A DNA stretch of 28,330 nt from the NCBI GenBank assembly GCA_003663525.1, contig QMUF01000002.1, positions 1-28,330 of the forward strand. The letters run 5' to 3'. Origin of the DNA: Thermococci archaeon (GTDB lineage: Archaea > Methanobacteriota_B > Thermococci > Thermococcales > Thermococcaceae). Position 1 is the first letter of the stretch. The number at the start of each line of letters is the position of its first letter. A program made the position numbers and the translations under genes. The notes beneath the pieces are model-generated. The model was not told the DNA's origin, searched no databases, and worked only from the letters and a program-made list of their open reading frames with translations. Below, one piece after another: positions 6,313 to 14,423 of this stretch.

Positions 6313-8382
6313 ATGCCAAAAAAACTTAAACTTGAAGGTCTTGACTGTGCTAGTTGTGCCTATGAAATTGAAGAGGCTCTGAAAAAAGAGGGCTTTGAGT
6401 TTGCGCTGGTGAACTTTCCCACCAAGGAGGTTGTGATAGAGGGAGATATCGAGAAGGCGAAGGAGATAATAAAGAGGGTTGAGCCGGGAGTTAAGATCAT
6501 CGAGAAGGACGAGCATGATCGCAATCACGACCACGACGACCTCAAGAAGATGCTCTACTTCATAATTCCCTCACTTTTGCTGTTCATCATTGGAATACTT
6601 CTGAGGTATTACTATGAGATGGACAATGCCTTCGTGTTTGGAATCTTTACAATGAGCTACCTCCTTGTTGGCTGGAAAGTACTTAGAAATGCTGTGGTTA
6701 ACTCAGTTCGTGGCAATGTCTTTGATGAGAACTTCCTCATAACCATAGCTACTTTGGGAGCTTTTGCCATCAGAGAATATCCCGAAGCAGTCGGTGTCAT
6801 GCTATTCTATGTTGTCGGTGAGTTCTTCCAGGATTTGGCAGTAAATAGGTCAAGACGTTCTATCAAATCTTTATTAGCTCTGAAGGCAGAGTATGCAAGC
6901 CTCAAAGTGGGAGAGAAGATAGTCAAAGTCAAGCCCGAGGAGCTTAAAGTCGGAGATATAATAGTCATAAAGCCGGGTGAGAGAGTTCCGGTTGATGGAA
7001 TCATCATTGAGGGAAGCTCGAATGTTGATACCTCAGCTTTAACCGGAGAGAGTGTTCCGAGAACTGTAAAGGAAGGAGAGGAAATCTTATCAGGGATGGT
7101 AAACTTAAGCGGCCTTTTGACGGTCAAGGTCACGAAGGAGCTTAAAGAATCTACAATCTCAAGAATTTTGGAGCTTGTTGAGAACGCGAGTGCAAGAAAG
7201 GCCAAGACGGAGAAGCTCATTACACGTTTTGCCCGATACTACACCCCAGCGGTTGTGGGATTAGCTGCACTTATTGCTTTAATTCCACCATTAGCCTTTG
7301 GAGAGCCTTTTTCTGATTGGTTCTACAGGGCTTTAGTGCTCTTGGTAATCTCATGTCCTTGTGCTTTGGTGCTTTCAATACCTCTCGGCTACTTTGGAGG
7401 GATTGGAAAATCTGCTAGGGAAGGAATCCTAGTTAAGGGATCAAACTTCCTTGACGCGCTTAGCAAAGCTACAATAGTTGCCTTTGACAAAACCGGAACA
7501 CTAACAAAGGGTGTCTTTAAAGTCACGAAAATAGAGATGAGAAACGGCTTCACAGAGGAGGAGATAATAAAGTTCGCAGCTTTAGCTGAGGCACACTCCA
7601 ACCACCCGATAGCCAAAGCGATAAAGGAAGCTTATGGGAAGGAAATCAACGAGGCTGAGATAAAGGAGCATGAGAATATAGCTGGACACGGAGTTAAAGC
7701 TAGAATAGACGGTGTCGAGGTGATGGTAGGCAATGACAGGCTGTTGCATCGCTTTAACATTGAACACGACACATGTCGCGTTAAAGGAACGGTCGCTCAT
7801 GTCGTGATAAATGGCAAGTATGCCGGTTACATCATAATCTCCGACGAGATAAAGGAGGACGCACCCATTGCAGTGAGAGATCTCAAGAGGCTCGGAGTTA
7901 AAAGGGTCATCATGGTTACCGGAGATAACCGGGAGGTTGCGGCAGAAATAGCGAAGCAACTTGGCCTTGACAGCTTCTATGCCGAGCTCTTGCCGGAGGA
8001 TAAGGTAAAGATCATTGAGGAGCTTGAGAAAGAAAAGGCACCGAACGACAAGATAGTCTTTGTTGGGGATGGTATTAACGACGCCCCGGTGCTTGCGAGG
8101 GCCGATGTGGGAGTTGCGATGGGAGCACTCGGGAGTGATGCAGCGATAGAGACGGCGGACGTAGTTATAATGGATGACAAGCCAGCAAAGTTGCCAACCG
8201 GTATCAGGGTAGCTAGGAAGACACAGAGAATAGTGTGGCAGAACATAGTCTTTGCTCTCGGGGTTAAGTTGGCTTTTATAAGCCTTGGAATCCTTGGGGA
8301 AGCAACCATGTGGGAAGCAGTCTTTGCAGACGTCGGCGTTGCGCTGATAGCAGTCTTCAACGCGATGAGGATTTTGAGGTGA
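6313..8382 (+). CDS. cadA: Zn/Cd/Pb-exporting P1B-type ATPase (CadA/ZntA-like)
   Basis: This membrane pump of 689 residues exports divalent soft metals. In order: an N-terminal HMA domain with LDCASC (C12, C15); a His-rich linker with HDRNHDHDD; membrane helices; the actuator loop with TGES; the metal-site helix with SCPCALVLSIPLGYFGG (C348-P-C350); the phosphorylation motif DKTGTLTKG (D392); SNHPIA for nucleotide binding; GDGINDAP; and a final helix with FADVGVALIAVFNAMR. The aspartate in this helix is typical of the Zn/Cd/Pb subgroup, whereas Cu pumps carry a Met/Ser-rich helix there. A GTG at 6307 is in frame, but GGAGGAG at 6301-6307 fits ATG 6313. It is co-transcribed with the upstream sensor. 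Exact metal preference is inference. Confidence 0.94.
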   Translation: MPKKLKLEGLDCASCAYEIEEALKKEGFEFALVNFPTKEVVIEGDIEKAKEIIKRVEPGVKIIEKDEHDRNHDHDDLKKMLYFIIPSLLLFIIGILLRYYYEMDNAFVFGIFTMSYLLVGWKVLRNAVVNSVRGNVFDENFLITIATLGAFAIREYPEAVGVMLFYVVGEFFQDLAVNRSRRSIKSLLALKAEYASLKVGEKIVKVKPEELKVGDIIVIKPGERVPVDGIIIEGSSNVDTSALTGESVPRTVKEGEEILSGMVNLSGLLTVKVTKELKESTISRILELVENASARKAKTEKLITRFARYYTPAVVGLAALIALIPPLAFGEPFSDWFYRALVLLVISCPCALVLSIPLGYFGGIGKSAREGILVKGSNFLDALSKATIVAFDKTGTLTKGVFKVTKIEMRNGFTEEEIIKFAALAEAHSNHPIAKAIKEAYGKEINEAEIKEHENIAGHGVKARIDGVEVMVGNDRLLHRFNIEHDTCRVKGTVAHVVINGKYAGYIIISDEIKEDAPIAVRDLKRLGVKRVIMVTGDNREVAAEIAKQLGLDSFYAELLPEDKVKIIEELEKEKAPNDKIVFVGDGINDAPVLARADVGVAMGALGSDAAIETADVVIMDDKPAKLPTGIRVARKTQRIVWQNIVFALGVKLAFISLGILGEATMWEAVFADVGVALIAVFNAMRILR

Positions 8383-8387
8383 TGTAG

Positions 8388-8549
8388 ATGCTCTATGTGC
8401 TGGGTATTATTTTATTTATTTTCCTGTCCTTGTATTCATAGTTTGGGATAAAGAAGGCTTATGAGAAAGGAAATACTCTAGCTACAAATGTTGCAGTTGC
8501 TATATGGGTGGGTGATACCATCCACTTTTTCTTGGTTCTTTGGGCCTGA
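8388..8549 (+). pseudogene. Small membrane protein gene with in-frame TAG
   Basis: GAGGTGAT at 8376-8383, overlapping the cadA stop, is correctly placed for ATG 8388. The frame reads MLYVLGIILFIFLSLYS, then TAG at 8439, then FGIKKAYEKGNTLATNVAVA and a second hydrophobic stretch ending VLWA before TGA at 8547. Restoring one codon gives a 53-residue two-helix membrane protein, translationally coupled to cadA. The TGA lies at the junction with an IS-like end, so the original 3' end may also be lost. I do not recognise the family. Read-through of TAG is possible but unsupported. Confidence 0.6.
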
Positions 8550-8580
8550 CCTCCTCCCGGTTCTAAAGGCCGAGGCTTTT
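8547..8580 (-). mobile_element. Decayed IS200/IS605-type element end
   Basis: Read on the minus strand, this segment goes from AAAAGCCTCGGCCTTTAGAA through CCGGGAGGAGGTCA. It resembles the imperfect subterminal hairpin (CCTCGnCC-loop-GGnCGGGG) and GGAGGAGGTCA terminus that I associate with tnpB-carrying IS200/IS605-family elements in Thermococcales. A related and better-preserved hairpin lies at 28223-28242. Two substitutions and one deletion seem to have weakened the 3' arm. No transposase or tnpB reading frame is attached, so it is a solo end or scar. Confidence 0.4.
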
Positions 8581-8621
8581 AAGAGAAAAATGTAAAATGG
8601 TGCATAAGAATGCTAACTTGA

Positions 8622-9235
8622 TTATTCGTCTGTAGGTTTTGTGGCAATTATAAGCCTCACAATATTAAAGAATAAATTCTCGACCTTCTCTATCTTAAAA
8701 CCTGCTTTTTCAATATTTTTTTGAGTTTCCCTGAGCATTGAAGTGCCAAGAAGTGTTTTGATGAAAGGTTCCATGAGGTAGAGGGGGATATTTAAAAGTC
8801 TCAAATTGCTTTTCATATGTTCCAAAAATATGGCAGTTCCTCCGGGTTTCAGGACCCTATATGCTTCTTTCAGTCCTTTAATTGGGTCAGGAACTGTACA
8901 AAAAACAAAGGTGCTTACAACAGTATCAAAGGTATTGTCATCGAGTTCCATATTTTGAGCGTCCATGTAGAGCAACTTAACATTCTCTAATCCAAGTTCT
9001 TTCTTTTTTCAGCTTTTTCAAGCATTCCTCGACTGAAATCTATACCTATTACTTCAACCCCTTCTGGATAATATGGAAGGTTTTTTCCAGTTCCAATACC
9101 ACTCTCAAGAACTTTGCCTTTAGCTAAGCTTAAAGCTTTCTTTCTATATTTTGAGAATGCTCTCATTTCCATAGGGCTCTCAAAAAGATCGTAAATTTTT
9201 GAAAATCGATCATACTTTTTTGCTGGAGTATTCAT
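8622..9235 (-). pseudogene. Frameshifted SAM-dependent methyltransferase
   Basis: Two minus-strand frames join into one class I methyltransferase of about 204 residues. The first (9235 down to about 9005) holds the N-terminus and SAM motif I, KVLESGIGTGKNLPYYP, then VIGIDFSRGMLEKAEK. The second (about 9005 to 8622) holds ENVKLLYMDAQNMELDDNTFDTVV and the motif LKPGGTAIFLEH. The break is at the T6 run at 9004-9009 (A6 on the coding strand): one extra A restores KKKELGLENVKLLYMDAQ. The substrate is unknown; UbiE-like or lipid methyltransferases are the nearest pattern. The frameshift may be real, a sequencing error or a slippage site. Confidence 0.8.
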
Positions 9236-9240
9236 TTTCT

Positions 9241-9351
9241 TCACAGTTTGTAGTTCTGCAAACTTTCAATTAAGTTTATTCCTTCGATTTGGTAAACTTT
9301 GCCATCGTTAATTCTCATAATGCAAATAATAAGCCTATTATCCATCGCCAT
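9241..9351 (-). CDS. Possible 36-residue protein upstream of the methyltransferase
   Basis: A short minus-strand frame (MAMDNRLIICIMRINDGKVY then QIEGINLIESLQNYKL) stops five bases before the methyltransferase start. A TATA-like TTTTTATAT on the minus strand at about 9370-9378 would start transcription near 9348, making this leaderless. The composition is protein-like, but I recognise no family. It could be the tail of a lost gene. Confidence is low. Confidence 0.25.
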   Translation of the reverse strand: MAMDNRLIICIMRINDGKVYQIEGINLIESLQNYKL

Positions 9352-9388
9352 CTTATCTGAGTGTGAAGATATAAAAAGTGATGTAGAA

Positions 9389-9724
9389 ATGGAATGGAAG
9401 TCAGTATTAATCGGGTTTATAATTGGAGCACTCATAGCACTTCCTTATGGTTTAGCTCATTCAGGAGCATTTGATGGGGATGAGAGAGACAGTTTTTGGA
9501 ATGAATTTGGACCAATGATGGGCTCTATGCATGGTGGAGTGATGGGACATAGCATGATGGATGAACATGAGGAGAGGGAGGAATACATGGAGACAAGCAA
9601 CTTTGCTGAAATGCACGAGGAAATGGAAGAAGAGATGGAGGAGTACATGAGTGAAGACTGGAAAGAGATGTATGAATACTGTGAAAGGTTTATGGGTATA
9701 GAGGAAGATTCAGAAGATGAATGA
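9389..9724 (+). CDS. Exported Met/Glu-rich protein, possible copper binder
   Basis: The 111-residue protein starts at ATG 9389, with GTGATG at 9378-9383. It has an N-terminal membrane anchor or signal (VLIGFIIGALIALPYGLAHSG, residues about 5-24) and a strongly biased outer part. That part contains GPMMGSMHGGVMGHSMMDEHEEREEY and repeated EMHEEMEEEMEEYM, with about 13 Met, four His, one Cys and a very acidic tail. Clustered Met and His residues outside the membrane are typical of Cu(I)/Ag(I)-binding proteins, and copR and copA lie less than 2 kb away. I know no named family that it fits. A longer in-frame start at 9299 lacks a ribosome binding site. The copper role is inference. Confidence 0.6.
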   Translation: MEWKSVLIGFIIGALIALPYGLAHSGAFDGDERDSFWNEFGPMMGSMHGGVMGHSMMDEHEEREEYMETSNFAEMHEEMEEEMEEYMSEDWKEMYEYCERFMGIEEDSEDE

Positions 9725-9771
9725 ATTAATTAGCATTTTTATTTTTGTAACCTTTTTTAGGAGGAAAGCTC

Positions 9772-10126
9772 ATGAGAAAGGCCCTTTTTGGGATTTTAAT
9801 TTCAGCAATATTAATTCTATCTCTCTCATACTACAGTATAGTTTCTAAGGATCAGGATATTTTTTCTGGATATGTGATTGAAGGAAGACCCGTAGAGGTT
9901 CAAAATGCTATAGTTCTTGCTGACACTGATTGTATACCTGATAAAGACTATACGACTCTTACGTGCACTGCGATAATTAATATTGGGAGAGAAATTCTGA
10001 AAGTACGTTACACCCACCCTATTGATGTACCATGCCTCTCGAGGGGGGGATAAGGTTAATATATCTATAGAGGAGGATTCAACACTAGGGCTCATACGTG
10101 TAGGTAAACCCTCAATGAAGCACTAA
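9772..10126 (+). pseudogene. Frameshifted small exported protein
   Basis: A strong AGGAGG at 9759-9764 precedes ATG 9772. The product has a signal peptide or anchor (LFGILISAILILSLSYYSIV) and a short outer domain with three cysteines (TDCIPD, LTCTAI, VPCLS). The frame hits TAA just after a G7 run at 10043-10049. Removing one G restores RGDKVNISIEEDSTLGLIRV and extends the protein to about 117 residues, ending at 10126. The family is unknown. The cysteines and the CcdA-like neighbour suggest an extracytoplasmic thiol or metal role. An indel in a G homopolymer could be a true mutation, phase variation or a sequencing error. Confidence 0.6.
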
Positions 10127-10170
10127 ATTACCCACTAATCTAAAATTACTCTTTAAGGACTGTGGAAAAA

Positions 10171-10914
10171 ATGAAAAATAGAGCTATTTTAATATTGTTT
10201 AGTATATTGGGTATGGGAAAAGGTGCTCTAGCAGAGACTGTTAATGAGTTTACCAGCCTAACAACCTTTTCAGTAATAGCACTTGGGATTTTAAATGCAT
10301 TTAGGCCTTCTGTTTTCTTGATGGTAGTATTTCTCCTATCAATGATAGCTCTACTGGATGAAAATAAAATACTTAAAGTGGGCCTTTCCTTTACTGCAGG
10401 TGGCTTTCTAGGTTATACCATAATAGCTTCTGCTTTGATGAATCTTCACGGAAAATTCCTGTTTTTAAGGTATTTTGGAGTAGCTTTTGGAATTATAGTG
10501 GGAATTTATAAAATACTTTCTTCACTTGGATATGTGAAAATCTCTCCTAACAATCCTTTGAGAGAAAAGAGTAATAGGATACTAGAAAAAGCGACTTCGC
10601 CGTCTAGTGCTTTTTTAGTAGGAGGTCTCATGTCTTTCTTCTCACTTTCATGTGTTCTTCCTTCATACCTCCTAGTGACTTCTCTCCTTTCGGATGGATT
10701 TTCATTAGGTGTTAGAGTGGCTCTTTTGGCTATATTTGTTGGAATATCAGTTTTTCCTCTGGTCTTGGTCACTTTAGGATTTCATTACGGCAATAAGTAT
10801 ACAAAACTTGGAGTGGCAGTCGACAAAACTCTCAAAAATGAGTGGAAGAGGGACCTAGCTATGGGTGTGATCTTGGTGACTGTGAGTATTCTTTACCTTT
10901 TGTTCCTTGGATAG
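10171..10914 (+). CDS. CcdA/DsbD-like polytopic membrane protein
   Basis: The 247-residue protein has a signal-like N-terminus (MKNRAILILFSILGMGKGALA) and about six further hydrophobic segments. The layout resembles CcdA/DsbD transmembrane proteins, which pass electrons across the membrane to outer thiols: a helix starting LGILNAFRPSVFLMVVFLLS, a glycine-rich FTAGGFLGYTII, and a second half with FFSLSCVLPSYLLVTSLL. Only one cysteine is visible at the expected pair of positions (SLSCVLP), while the first helix has FRPS where CcdA has a PC motif. It is therefore a divergent member or a LysE/TauE-like relative. GTG 10162 is an alternative start. Its last 60 bases overlap copR on the other strand. 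Confidence 0.6.
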   Translation: MKNRAILILFSILGMGKGALAETVNEFTSLTTFSVIALGILNAFRPSVFLMVVFLLSMIALLDENKILKVGLSFTAGGFLGYTIIASALMNLHGKFLFLRYFGVAFGIIVGIYKILSSLGYVKISPNNPLREKSNRILEKATSPSSAFLVGGLMSFFSLSCVLPSYLLVTSLLSDGFSLGVRVALLAIFVGISVFPLVLVTLGFHYGNKYTKLGVAVDKTLKNEWKRDLAMGVILVTVSILYLLFLG

Positions 10915-11475
10915 TCTAACCTTCTCTAAATTCTCTCTCGCTTTTTTAAACTCTCTAAAACAGGTTTCACAGCAGAAGAAATACACTTTGTTGCGATACT
11001 TATATACTATAGGTTCCTCGACAATATCCTTTCCACAATAATCACATTTAAATGGGACTCTTGTCTTTATTGGTCTCTCTCGCTCTCTCATCTCTAGTAC
11101 TGGCATTATCTCAATTACTTCAAACCCAGCCTTCTCAACAACTTGTCTAAGCTGCTCCATGTTTTCTACTGCAATCTTTATAATATACTTTTTGCTTGTA
11201 AACTTATTAATCTCGATAATCTCATCAAATTTTTCAAGTTTTTCGGGAGTGTCGGTTTTGATGATCATTATTACTATATTCTCAGCTCTCTCAAGCTCTG
11301 GGGAGATTTTTATGGTGTATCCTCTAATTATTCTTTCTTTCTCCAACTTCTCTATCCTTGATTTTACAGTTGGCCTACTTATTCCCAAAAGCTCTGCTAG
11401 CTCTGAGATGCTGAGCCGTGAGTTATTTCTCAATAAGTAGATTAGCTTTAGGTCGATATCATCGAGCTTTACCAT
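10855..11475 (-). CDS. copR: CopR-type Lrp/AsnC regulator with TRASH metal-sensing domain
   Basis: This copper-responsive transcription factor has 206 residues. The N-terminal Lrp/AsnC HTH reads [41 protein letters not shown]; a central ligand-binding-like domain follows. The C-terminal TRASH zinc-ribbon-like domain has C144-x2-C147 and C168, C169, C172, with CDYCGKDI and [12 protein letters not shown]. Homologues in Thermococcus control copA. The start is set by GGAGGA seven bases upstream. It is divergent from copA, with 123 bases between them. The protein ends in a His-rich tail ([11 protein letters not shown]) encoded wholly inside the antisense overlap with the CcdA-like gene. Confidence 0.93.
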   Translation of the reverse strand: MVKLDDIDLKLIYLLRNNSRLSISELAELLGISRPTVKSRIEKLEKERIIRGYTIKISPELERAENIVIMIIKTDTPEKLEKFDEIIEINKFTSKKYIIKIAVENMEQLRQVVEKAGFEVIEIMPVLEMRERERPIKTRVPFKCDYCGKDIVEEPIVYKYRNKVYFFCCETCFREFKKARENLEKVRLSKEQKVKNTHSHQDHTHS

Positions 11476-11598
11476 TTGAATTCCTCCATATGTTCATTGG
11501 ATTTTCAAACTATAAAAATTTTCCTGTACAGCTTTACATTTTGTCAAAAAATAACTTCAATAATCCTCTTAACAGAATACATAACAGAGGTGAATCTC
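11476..11598. promoter_or_regulatory. copR-copA divergent control region
   Basis: A central AACTATAAAAATTTT (11509-11523) is A/T-rich enough on both strands to serve as a TATA box. On the minus strand it gives a copR leader of about 14 bases with GGAGGA. On the plus strand it gives a copA leader of about 60 bases, while AAAAAATAAC at 11546-11555 would give a leader of about 25 bases. CopR probably binds here; I see no single obvious palindrome. Confidence 0.55.
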
Positions 11599-14004
11599 AT
11601 GGACGTGAATATTAAAATTACTGGAATGAGTTGCGGTTCCTGTGCTAAAACTATAGAGGTGGCTCTTAGAGAATTAGAGGGTATAAAGGATGTTAAAGTA
11701 AACTTAGCGACAGAAAGTGCATACGTTAAATTCGACGAATCTATGGTTAATATAACTCAAATCATCAGAGCAATAGAGAGTGTTGGCTATGGTGTCGTTA
11801 GAGAAAAAAGGGATGCAATAATTAAAATCGGCGGCATGACCTGTGCACCATGTGTAAAAACGATAGAAGTTGCCCTAAAAGAGTTATCGGGAGTACTGGA
11901 CGTTAAAGTAAACCTTGCCACTGAGAAGGCAACTGTTAGTTATGATCCAACATTAGTGGATATGGAAGATATTCAAAAGGTCATAGAAGAGTTTGGTTAT
12001 CAATTTTTGGGCGTTGAAGGGGAAGAGAGTGTGGATATTGAAAAAGAAGCAAGAGAAAGACATCTAAAAGATATGAAGAAAAAACTTATTGTTGCTTGGA
12101 CATTCGGTGGAATTATAACTCTAATGACTTATAGATGGCTTTTAGGCTTTGATTTTGAGATTCCCTACATGCTCTGGATACAGTTTGCCTTAGCGACACC
12201 AGTTATAGCATACTCAGGAAAAGAAATGTTCCTAAAAGCCGTTAGGTCTTTGAGACATAAGACGCTCAACATGGACGTGATGTACTCAATGGGTGTAGGG
12301 TCAGCATACATTGCTAGCGTGCTTGCAACAGTTGGTATTTTGCCTAGGGAATACAACTTCTATGAAGCGAGCGTGCTCTTATTGGCATTCTTGCTTTTGG
12401 GTAGGTATCTGGAACACGTAGCAAAAGGTAGAACTAGTGAGGCAATTAAGAAGCTTATGGGTCTGCAGGCTAAGAAAGCAACTGTAATCAGGGATGGAAA
12501 GGAAATTGAGATACCTGTAAGTCAAGTTAAAGTTGGAGACGTTGTGATTGTTAAGCCTGGGGAGAAAACACCGGTTGATGGTATAGTCCTTGAAGGAGAA
12601 AGCTATGTTGACGAGTCAATGATTACAGGAGAGCCGATTCCAAACTTAAAGAGGAAAGGCGATGAGGTAATCGGCGGAACCATAAACAAGAACTCCGTTT
12701 TGAAGATTGAGGCAAAAAGAGTTGGGAGAGATACGGTTTTAGCTCAAATAATTAAGCTCGTTGAGGAAGCCCAGAACACAAGACCACCGATACAGAGGAT
12801 AGCCGATAAGGTAGTAACGTACTTCATTCCAGTAGTCTTAACAATCGCCCTAATCTCTTTTGCATATTGGGGATTCATAGCAAAGCAACCCCTCATCTTT
12901 GCATTCACCACGCTGATCAGCGTCTTAGTGATAGCATGCCCATGTGCCTTTGGACTGGCAACACCTACTGCTCTAACCGTGGGAATGGGTAAAGGGGTTG
13001 AGATGGGCATCCTCATTAAGAACGGTGAAGTGCTTGAGATAGCGAGAAAAGATACAGTAGTGCTCTTTGACAAGACAGGAACTCTAACGAAAGGAAAGCC
13101 AGAGGTTACGGATGTAGTGACTTTTGGCATAGATGAGAAGGAGCTTTTAGAATTGGTGGCATCTGCCGAAAAGCGCTCAGAGCACCCCTTAGGAGAAGCA
13201 ATCGTGAGAAAAGCCCAAGAGCTTGGTTTGGAGTTGGAAGAGCCTGAGCAGTTTGAGGCAATTACTGGAAAAGGTATCAAAGCGAAAGTGAAGGGAAGGG
13301 AAATCCTCGCAGGAAACAGAAAGCTCCTCAGGGAGAATGGGCATTCGACAGAGCGGGTTGAAAAGGCCCTCCACAAGCTTGAGGACGAAGCAAAGACAGC
13401 CATAATAATTGTCATAGACGGCAGGATAGTCGGTGTTATTGGAATCGCGGACACAATAAAGGAGCATGCAAAGGAAGCTATTGAGGAACTGCACAAAATA
13501 GGCAAGAAAGTAGGCATGATTACTGGGGACAATAAGAGGACTGCAAATGCAATAGCAAAGCAGCTCAACATAGACTACATCCTTGCTGAGGTTCTTCCGC
13601 AAGACAAGGCCAACGAGGTCAAGAAGCTCCAAGAAAAGGGAGAAGTGGTCATCTTTGTTGGAGATGGTATTAATGATGCCCCAGCACTTGCTCAAGCAGA
13701 CATAGGCATAGCAGTAAGCTCAGGAACCGATATAGCAATGGAAAGTGGTGAAATAGTCCTTATAAAAAATGACATAAGGGATGTCGTTAAAGCAATAAAG
13801 CTCAGCCAAAAGACGCTCTCAAAGATAAAGCAGAACTTCTTCTGGGCAATGATTTACAACATAATCCTAATTCCAATAGCTGCAGGATTAGCGTACATCC
13901 TCCTTGGGATTCAGTTCAGGCCCGAGTGGGCAGCTGGAGCAATGTCATTGAGCAGTGTAAGCGTTGTAACGAACTCGCTCATGCTCAAGCGGGTCAAGGC
14001 TTGA
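11599..14004 (+). CDS. copA: CopA, Cu(I)-exporting P1B-ATPase
   Basis: This copper pump has 801 residues. It carries two N-terminal HMA domains, GMSCGSC (C12, C15) and GMTCAPC (C82, C85), that closely resemble each other (both [14 protein letters not shown]). Then come the membrane helices, the actuator TGE (ITGEPIP), the Cu-type CPC helix [14 protein letters not shown] (C447, C449), [13 protein letters not shown] (D491), [27 protein letters not shown], and last helices with YN and [13 protein letters not shown]. The CPC-A-x-GLATP and MSxSS patterns mark the Cu(I)/Ag(I) subgroup. The frame is open upstream to 11476, but GAGGTGA at 11587-11593 fixes ATG 11599. It is divergent from its likely regulator copR and followed by a thioredoxin. 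Confidence 0.97.
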   Translation: MDVNIKITGMSCGSCAKTIEVALRELEGIKDVKVNLATESAYVKFDESMVNITQIIRAIESVGYGVVREKRDAIIKIGGMTCAPCVKTIEVALKELSGVLDVKVNLATEKATVSYDPTLVDMEDIQKVIEEFGYQFLGVEGEESVDIEKEARERHLKDMKKKLIVAWTFGGIITLMTYRWLLGFDFEIPYMLWIQFALATPVIAYSGKEMFLKAVRSLRHKTLNMDVMYSMGVGSAYIASVLATVGILPREYNFYEASVLLLAFLLLGRYLEHVAKGRTSEAIKKLMGLQAKKATVIRDGKEIEIPVSQVKVGDVVIVKPGEKTPVDGIVLEGESYVDESMITGEPIPNLKRKGDEVIGGTINKNSVLKIEAKRVGRDTVLAQIIKLVEEAQNTRPPIQRIADKVVTYFIPVVLTIALISFAYWGFIAKQPLIFAFTTLISVLVIACPCAFGLATPTALTVGMGKGVEMGILIKNGEVLEIARKDTVVLFDKTGTLTKGKPEVTDVVTFGIDEKELLELVASAEKRSEHPLGEAIVRKAQELGLELEEPEQFEAITGKGIKAKVKGREILAGNRKLLRENGHSTERVEKALHKLEDEAKTAIIIVIDGRIVGVIGIADTIKEHAKEAIEELHKIGKKVGMITGDNKRTANAIAKQLNIDYILAEVLPQDKANEVKKLQEKGEVVIFVGDGINDAPALAQADIGIAVSSGTDIAMESGEIVLIKNDIRDVVKAIKLSQKTLSKIKQNFFWAMIYNIILIPIAAGLAYILLGIQFRPEWAAGAMSLSSVSVVTNSLMLKRVKA

Positions 14005-14047
14005 TAACCCTTTTATTTTTTGAAGAAGGAATAGTGGTGGTGTGAAC

Positions 14048-14353
14048 ATGATCAGCGAATACGAGGGAAAGATTGATTTCAATAGAAGAAAAGTTGTGCT
14101 CTGGTTTTCAATTCCCGGCTGTCCACCGTGCAGGCTGGTTGGGAGTTTTATGGAGGAGTTAAGCAAAGAATTCAAGGATATTCAGATTATCCACGTGGAC
14201 GCTGAAAAATGGGGAGAGTTGGTGGATAGGTTTGAGGTTCTGAACGTCCCCACGTTCGTTTACCTTAAGGACGGAAAAGTGCTTGCAAGGCAAAACCTCA
14301 TAAGAAGCAAGGAAGAGGTTTTGCTGAAACTTGAAGAACTTCATGAGAGTTAA
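14048..14353 (+). CDS. Thioredoxin-like protein
   Basis: The 101-residue protein has the thioredoxin fold and active site IPGCPPCRLV (C25, C28), the DAEKWGELVDRFEVLNVPTFVYLKDGK segment with the cis-proline (VPT), and no signal peptide, so it is cytoplasmic. CPPC instead of CGPC changes the redox potential. It follows copA by 43 bases, with a pyrimidine-rich TTTTATTTTTT stretch between and a GGTGGTGTG ribosome binding site before ATG 14048. It may keep copper-site thiols reduced or deliver electrons to the CcdA-like protein; both are inference from context. Confidence 0.85.
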   Translation: MISEYEGKIDFNRRKVVLWFSIPGCPPCRLVGSFMEELSKEFKDIQIIHVDAEKWGELVDRFEVLNVPTFVYLKDGKVLARQNLIRSKEEVLLKLEELHES

Positions 14354-14423
14354 CTTTGAATCAATTTGAAGCTTTTAAAACCCTTTTATATTTTTAAAGC
14401 AAGCATATATTGGGTGAAAGACT

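Noticed and set aside
8439..8441. TAG as pyrrolysine or programmed read-through
   Set aside because: No pyrrolysine genes are visible, Thermococcales are not known to use it, and a simple nonsense mutation explains it.
9299..9388. Longer N-terminus for the Met-rich protein
   Set aside because: There is no ribosome binding site at 9299, and GTGATG plus a membrane anchor support the start at 9389.
12744..13571. Long minus-strand open frame (about 275 codons)
   Set aside because: It lies fully antisense to the highly conserved copA ATPase domains. Its protein is Ser/Pro/Ile-rich low complexity, as expected for the reverse of this coding sequence.
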